Shown: positions 37,102 through 40,573 of the stretch, piece after piece
How the letters are laid out: every line of letters starts with the position of its first letter
Position numbering within the stretch: position 1 is the first letter of the stretch
Assembly: GCA_002347285.1 (NCBI GenBank)
Contig: DDXW01000031.1
Coordinates: 1-40,573, forward strand
Source: Rhodocyclaceae bacterium UBA2250
GTDB lineage: Bacteria > Pseudomonadota > Gammaproteobacteria > Burkholderiales > Rhodocyclaceae
DNA: 40,573 nucleotides
Direction: 5' to 3'
Position numbers and translations under genes: made by a program
Notes under the pieces: model-generated
Databases searched by the model: none
The model's input: the letters and a program-made list of their open reading frames with translations, nothing else
Told to the model about the DNA's origin: nothing

Positions 37102-37980
37102 ATGTCGGTCAAGCATCCCATCATCGCGATCACCGGCTCCTCGGGAGCGGGCACCTCGACGGTCACCAAGTCCTTCGCGCACGTGTTCCGCCGCGAGAAG
37201 ATCACCGCCGCGATCATCGAGGGCGACTCCTTCCACAAATACGACCGCAAGGCGATGAAGGAGACCGCCGCCGAGCAGGCCAAGCAGGGCAACAACCACT
37301 TCAGCCACTTCGGCGCCGACGCCAACGAACTCGAACTGCTCGAGAGCCTGTTCAAGCAGTATGGCGAGACCGGAGGCGGCAAGCGCCGCTACTACCTGCA
37401 CAACCACGAGGAGGCCGCGCCGTGGAAGCAGGAGCCGGGCACCTTCACGCCCTGGCAGGACCTGCCGCCCTCCGACGTGCTGTTCTACGAGGGTCTGCAC
37501 GGCGCCGTCGTCACCGACAAGGTGAACGTCGCCCAGCATGCCGACCTGCTGGTGGGCGTGGTGCCGATCATCAACCTCGAATGGATCCAGAAGCTGATCC
37601 GCGACAAGGGCGCGCGCGGCTACTCGACCGAGGCGGTGGTCGACACCATCCTGCGCCGCATGCCGGACTACGTGAACTACATCACGCCGCAGTTTTCGCG
37701 CACCCACGTGAACTTCCAGCGCGTGCCGACCGTCGATACCTCGAACCCGTTCATCGCCCAGGACATCCCGACGCCGGACGAGAGCTTCGTGGTGATCCGC
37801 TTCGCCAACCCGAAGGGCATCGACTTCCCCTACCTGCTGTCGATGATCCACGACTCCTTCATGTCGCGCCCCAACGTCATCGTCGTGCCGGGCGGCAAGA
37901 TGGAGATCGCGATGCAGCTGATCTTCACGCCGATGATCCTGCGCCTGATGGAGAACAAGCGCCGCGCCATGGCCATCTGA
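37102..37980 (+). CDS. cbbP: Phosphoribulokinase
   Basis: Protein of 292 residues, the short octameric bacterial PRK type. The P-loop GSSGAGTST is at 12-20, and the segment EGDSFHKYDRKAMKE carries the catalytic/substrate Asp and Tyr region. FYEGLHGAVV and PIINLEWIQKLIRDK match the family. It phosphorylates ribulose-5-phosphate to the RuBisCO substrate. This class is usually activated by NADH and inhibited by AMP. It lies 28 bp after fbp with TTTCGGAGA before the ATG and no promoter of its own, so it is transcribed with fbp. Confidence 0.97.
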   Translation: MSVKHPIIAITGSSGAGTSTVTKSFAHVFRREKITAAIIEGDSFHKYDRKAMKETAAEQAKQGNNHFSHFGADANELELLESLFKQYGETGGGKRRYYLHNHEEAAPWKQEPGTFTPWQDLPPSDVLFYEGLHGAVVTDKVNVAQHADLLVGVVPIINLEWIQKLIRDKGARGYSTEAVVDTILRRMPDYVNYITPQFSRTHVNFQRVPTVDTSNPFIAQDIPTPDESFVVIRFANPKGIDFPYLLSMIHDSFMSRPNVIVVPGGKMEIAMQLIFTPMILRLMENKRRAMAI

Positions 37981-38028
37981 CCGGCCGCACCCCAGATTCC
38001 CACAACCTTAGCAGCCGGGTTTCGCGAG

Positions 38029-38034
38029 TAGAAT
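38029..38034 (+). promoter_or_regulatory. Candidate -10 box before the transketolase gene
   Basis: TAGAAT, five of six matches to TATAAT, lying between two direct TTTCGCG heptamers 29 bp before the tkt ATG. No good -35 is seen, and read-through from fbp-prk is equally possible. Confidence 0.3.
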
Positions 38035-38062
38035 TTCGCGTTTCCCGGGGAGGAAAGCACTA

Positions 38063-40078
38063 ATGTCCGCCACTTTCAGCGATTTCGAGCCGCCCGTGTT
38101 CAACAACCTGACCAGCGCGATCCGCGCCCTCGCCATGGACGCCGTGCAGAAGGCCAATTCCGGCCATCCCGGCGCCCCGATGGGCATGGCGGAGATCGCC
38201 GAGGTGCTGTGGAACCACCACATGCGCCACAACCCGAACAACCCGAAGTGGGCCAACCGCGACCGCTTCGTGCTGTCGAACGGCCACGGCTCGATGCTGA
38301 TCTACGCGCTGCTGCACCTGACCGGCTACGACGTCGGCATCGACGACATCAAGAACTTCCGCCAGCTGCATTCCAAGACCCCGGGCCACCCCGAGTACGG
38401 CTACACTCCCGGCGTCGAGACTACCACCGGCCCGCTCGGCCAGGGCATCACCAACGCCGTCGGCATGGCGATGGCCGAGAAGCTGCTCGCCGCGCAGTTC
38501 AACAAGCCCGGCCACGAGATCGTCGACCACCGCACCTGGGTGTTCCTCGGCGACGGCTGCCTGATGGAGGGCATCTCGCACGAGGCCTGCGCGCTGGCCG
38601 GCACCTGGGGCCTGGGCAAGCTCACCGCCTTCTGGGACGACAACGGCATCTCGATCGACGGCCACGTCGAGGGCTGGTTCACCGACGACACGCCGAAGCG
38701 CTTCGAGGCCTATGGCTGGCACGTGATCCGCAACGTCAATGGCCACGATCCCGAGTCGCTGAACAAGGCGATCGAGGAAGCCAAGGCCGTCACGGACAAG
38801 CCGACCTTCATCCAGTGCAAGACCGTCATCGGTGCCGGCTCGCCGAACAAGGCCGGCACTCACGACGTGCACGGCGCGCCGCTCGGCGACGCCGAGATCG
38901 CCGCCGCCCGCCCGCACATCGGCTGGCACTTCGGCCCGTTCGAGATTCCCAAGGAAGTCTATGAGGCCTGGGACGCCAAGAAGAAGGGCGCCGAGTGGGA
39001 AGACGGCTGGAACCAGAAGTTCGCGCACTACGCCAAGGCCTTCCCCGCCGAAGCCGCCGAGTTCAAGCGCCGCATGGCGGGCGACCTGCCGGCCAACTGG
39101 GCCGAGCATGCGAAGAAGGCGATCGCCGCCGCGAATGAAAAGGGCGAGACCGTCGCCACCCGCAAGGCCAGCCAGCTCGCCATCAATGCGCTGGCGCCTG
39201 CCCTGCCGGAGTTCCTCGGCGGCTCCGCCGACCTGACCGGCTCCAACCTGACCAACTGGACGGGCTGCAAGCACGTGTTCCAGAAGGAGCCCGGCAACTA
39301 CATCTCCTACGGCGTGCGCGAGTTCGGCATGGCGCACATCATGAACGGCATGGCGCTGCACGGCGGCCTGCTGCCCTTCGGCGGCACCTTCCTGATGTTC
39401 TCCGAGTACGCGCGCAACGCGCTGCGCATGTCGGCGCTGATGAAGCAGCGCGTGATCTACGTGTTTACGCACGACTCGATCGGCCTCGGCGAGGATGGTC
39501 CGACCCACCAGCCGGTCGAGCAGATCGCCACGCTGCGCCTGATCCCGAACATGGACCTCTGGCGCCCCTGCGACACCGTCGAGACCATGGTGGCCTGGGC
39601 CGCCGCGGTCGAGAAGAAGACCGGCCCGAGCTCGCTGGCCCTGTCGCGCCAGAACCTGCCCTTCGTCAAGCGCGACGCCGCCACCATCGAGAGCATCAGG
39701 AAGGGCGGCTACGTGATCTCCCCGGCCAAGGGCGCGGCGCGTGCCGTGCTGATCGCCACCGGCTCGGAGGTCGAGCTCGCGCTCAAGGCGCAGGAGGCGC
39801 TGGCGCAGCAGGAAATCCACGTCAATGTCGTGTCGATGCCCTCGACCAACGTCTTCGACCGCCAGGACCAGGCCTGGAAGGACAGCGTGCTGCCCAAGGG
39901 CCTGCCGCGCATCGCCATCGAGGCCGGCGTCACCGACGGCTGGTGGAAATACGTCGGCGGCGAAGGCGCGGTGATCGGCATCGACCGCTTCGGCGAATCC
40001 GCGCCGGCCGGCGTGCTGTTCAAGGAGTTCGGCTTCACGGTGGCGAACGTCGTGAAGGCCGTCGAGTCATTCATCTAA
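38063..40078 (+). CDS. cbbT: Transketolase
   Basis: Protein of 671 residues, full length. The thiamine site is seen in FLGDGCLMEGISHEACALAGTWGLGKLTAFWDDNGISIDG. The substrate and catalytic segments GHPGAPMGMAEI, GPLGQGITNAVGMAMAEK, THDSIGLGEDGPTHQPVEQ and the C-terminal TGSEVELAL are intact. It moves two-carbon units in the regeneration phase of the Calvin cycle and in the pentose phosphate pathway. The start has GGGGAGGAAAG upstream. It sits 82 bp after prk and 22 bp before gap. I use cbbT for its position in the cbb block; it may be the only transketolase of the cell (tktA). Confidence 0.97.
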   Translation: MSATFSDFEPPVFNNLTSAIRALAMDAVQKANSGHPGAPMGMAEIAEVLWNHHMRHNPNNPKWANRDRFVLSNGHGSMLIYALLHLTGYDVGIDDIKNFRQLHSKTPGHPEYGYTPGVETTTGPLGQGITNAVGMAMAEKLLAAQFNKPGHEIVDHRTWVFLGDGCLMEGISHEACALAGTWGLGKLTAFWDDNGISIDGHVEGWFTDDTPKRFEAYGWHVIRNVNGHDPESLNKAIEEAKAVTDKPTFIQCKTVIGAGSPNKAGTHDVHGAPLGDAEIAAARPHIGWHFGPFEIPKEVYEAWDAKKKGAEWEDGWNQKFAHYAKAFPAEAAEFKRRMAGDLPANWAEHAKKAIAAANEKGETVATRKASQLAINALAPALPEFLGGSADLTGSNLTNWTGCKHVFQKEPGNYISYGVREFGMAHIMNGMALHGGLLPFGGTFLMFSEYARNALRMSALMKQRVIYVFTHDSIGLGEDGPTHQPVEQIATLRLIPNMDLWRPCDTVETMVAWAAAVEKKTGPSSLALSRQNLPFVKRDAATIESIRKGGYVISPAKGAARAVLIATGSEVELALKAQEALAQQEIHVNVVSMPSTNVFDRQDQAWKDSVLPKGLPRIAIEAGVTDGWWKYVGGEGAVIGIDRFGESAPAGVLFKEFGFTVANVVKAVESFI

Positions 40079-40100
40079 TCACAACCAGGAGAAAACATAC

Positions 40101-40573
40101 ATGGCTATCAAAGTCGGCATCAACGGATTCGGCCGCATCGGCCGCATGGCGTTCCGCGCCATCGCCAAGGACTTCCCGGAACTCGAAGTCGTCGCCATCA
40201 ACGACCTGCTCGAACCCGGCTATCTCGCCTACATGCTCAAATATGACTCCGTGCATGGCCGCTTCAACGGCGACATCAAGGTCGACGGCAACAACCTGGT
40301 GGTGAATGGCAAGAAGATCCGCCTGACCGCCGAGAAGGATCCGTCCAACCTGAAGTGGGGCGAGGTCGGCGCCGACATCGTCATCGAGTCCTCCGGCTTC
40401 TTCCTGACCAAGGAAACCTGCCAGAAGCACGTCGACGCGGGCGCCAAGAAGGTCGTGCAGTCGGCGCCGTCGAAGGACGACACCCCGATGTTCGTCTACG
40501 GCGTGAACCACGAGAAATACGCCGGCGAGACCATCGTCTCCGCCGCCTCCTGCACCACCAACTGCCTGGCGCC
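40101..40573 (+). CDS. gap: Type I glyceraldehyde-3-phosphate dehydrogenase (5' part, cut by window end)
   Basis: The first 157 residues are present; the window ends inside the gene. NAD motif GINGFGRIGRMAFRA is at 7-21, Asp35 of INDL lies at the end of the second strand (usually linked with NAD preference), and the active-site Cys151 is in SAASCTTNCLAP at the very end. It is the Calvin-cycle reducing step and also serves glycolysis. CAGGAGAAAACATAC gives the ribosome site, and the distance of 22 bp from cbbT shows co-transcription. The 3' two-thirds are not visible. Confidence 0.96.
   Translation, partial: MAIKVGINGFGRIGRMAFRAIAKDFPELEVVAINDLLEPGYLAYMLKYDSVHGRFNGDIKVDGNNLVVNGKKIRLTAEKDPSNLKWGEVGADIVIESSGFFLTKETCQKHVDAGAKKVVQSAPSKDDTPMFVYGVNHEKYAGETIVSAASCTTNCLA

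Noticed and set aside
38020..38042. CbbR-type operator before the transketolase gene
   Set aside because: The TTTCGCG direct repeats do not match the four half-site pattern found at the three cbb operators.

Overview
The window is GC-rich, densely packed DNA from a chemolithoautotrophic or facultatively autotrophic betaproteobacterium. A Rhodocyclales/Sterolibacteriaceae-like origin is my inference. It rests on the form II RuBisCO cluster cbbM-cbbQ-cbbO with a divergent cbbR, a betaproteobacterial PDH operon whose E3 carries its own lipoyl domain, and a PadEGHI/PorABG-like 2-oxoacid oxidoreductase. No phage, transposase, CRISPR array, rRNA or tRNA gene was seen.

Layout. 1-369 is non-coding and hairpin-rich, possibly an integron attC remnant. 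370-3135 holds a DUF3301 membrane protein, a SGNH lipoprotein esterase and a CPA2 cation/proton antiporter. 3152-7711 (minus) is a four-gene 2-oxoacid:acceptor oxidoreductase operon (gamma, alpha, beta, and a GltD-like flavoprotein fused to a ferredoxin domain). It stands back to back with the pyruvate dehydrogenase operon aceE-aceF-lpdA (7899-13707), which ends at a clear terminator. 13766-15480 is a small accessory island with a frameshifted orphan gene and a HEPN/MNT toxin-antitoxin pair. 15527-17267 carries a divergent HtpX-like protease and rpiA. 17277-21222 (minus) is rsmE-ppk2-argA-yggX. 21262-25479 holds a large DUF748 (AsmA-like) protein, a thioredoxin-like protein and a small secreted protein made of two tandem repeats. 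25562-29437 is a PhnD-like binding protein followed by an orphan hybrid sensor kinase. 29466-40573 is the Calvin cycle block: cbbR (minus), then cbbY, cbbM, cbbQ, cbbO, fbp, prk, tkt and the start of gap.

Two patterns cut across genes. First, a 37-bp operator with four half-sites at fixed spacing occurs three times, upstream of cbbR/cbbY, cbbM and fbp. Each copy is followed at the same distance by a TANNNT hexamer, so these look like the CbbR-controlled promoters. In front of fbp a strong intrinsic terminator lies inside the leader. Second, a 24-bp repeat occurs nine times in both orientations. Several copies sit right after stop codons, and three sit in frame in the Ala/Pro linkers of PDH E2 and E3. 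I do not recognise this repeat as a described family.

How the genes fit together: the cbb genes fix CO2 (RuBisCO II, its CbbQO activase, FBPase, PRK, transketolase, GAPDH, plus RpiA elsewhere in the window). PDH and the 2-oxoacid oxidoreductase offer two routes between pyruvate and acetyl-CoA with different electron carriers. PPK2 links polyphosphate to nucleotide phosphorylation.
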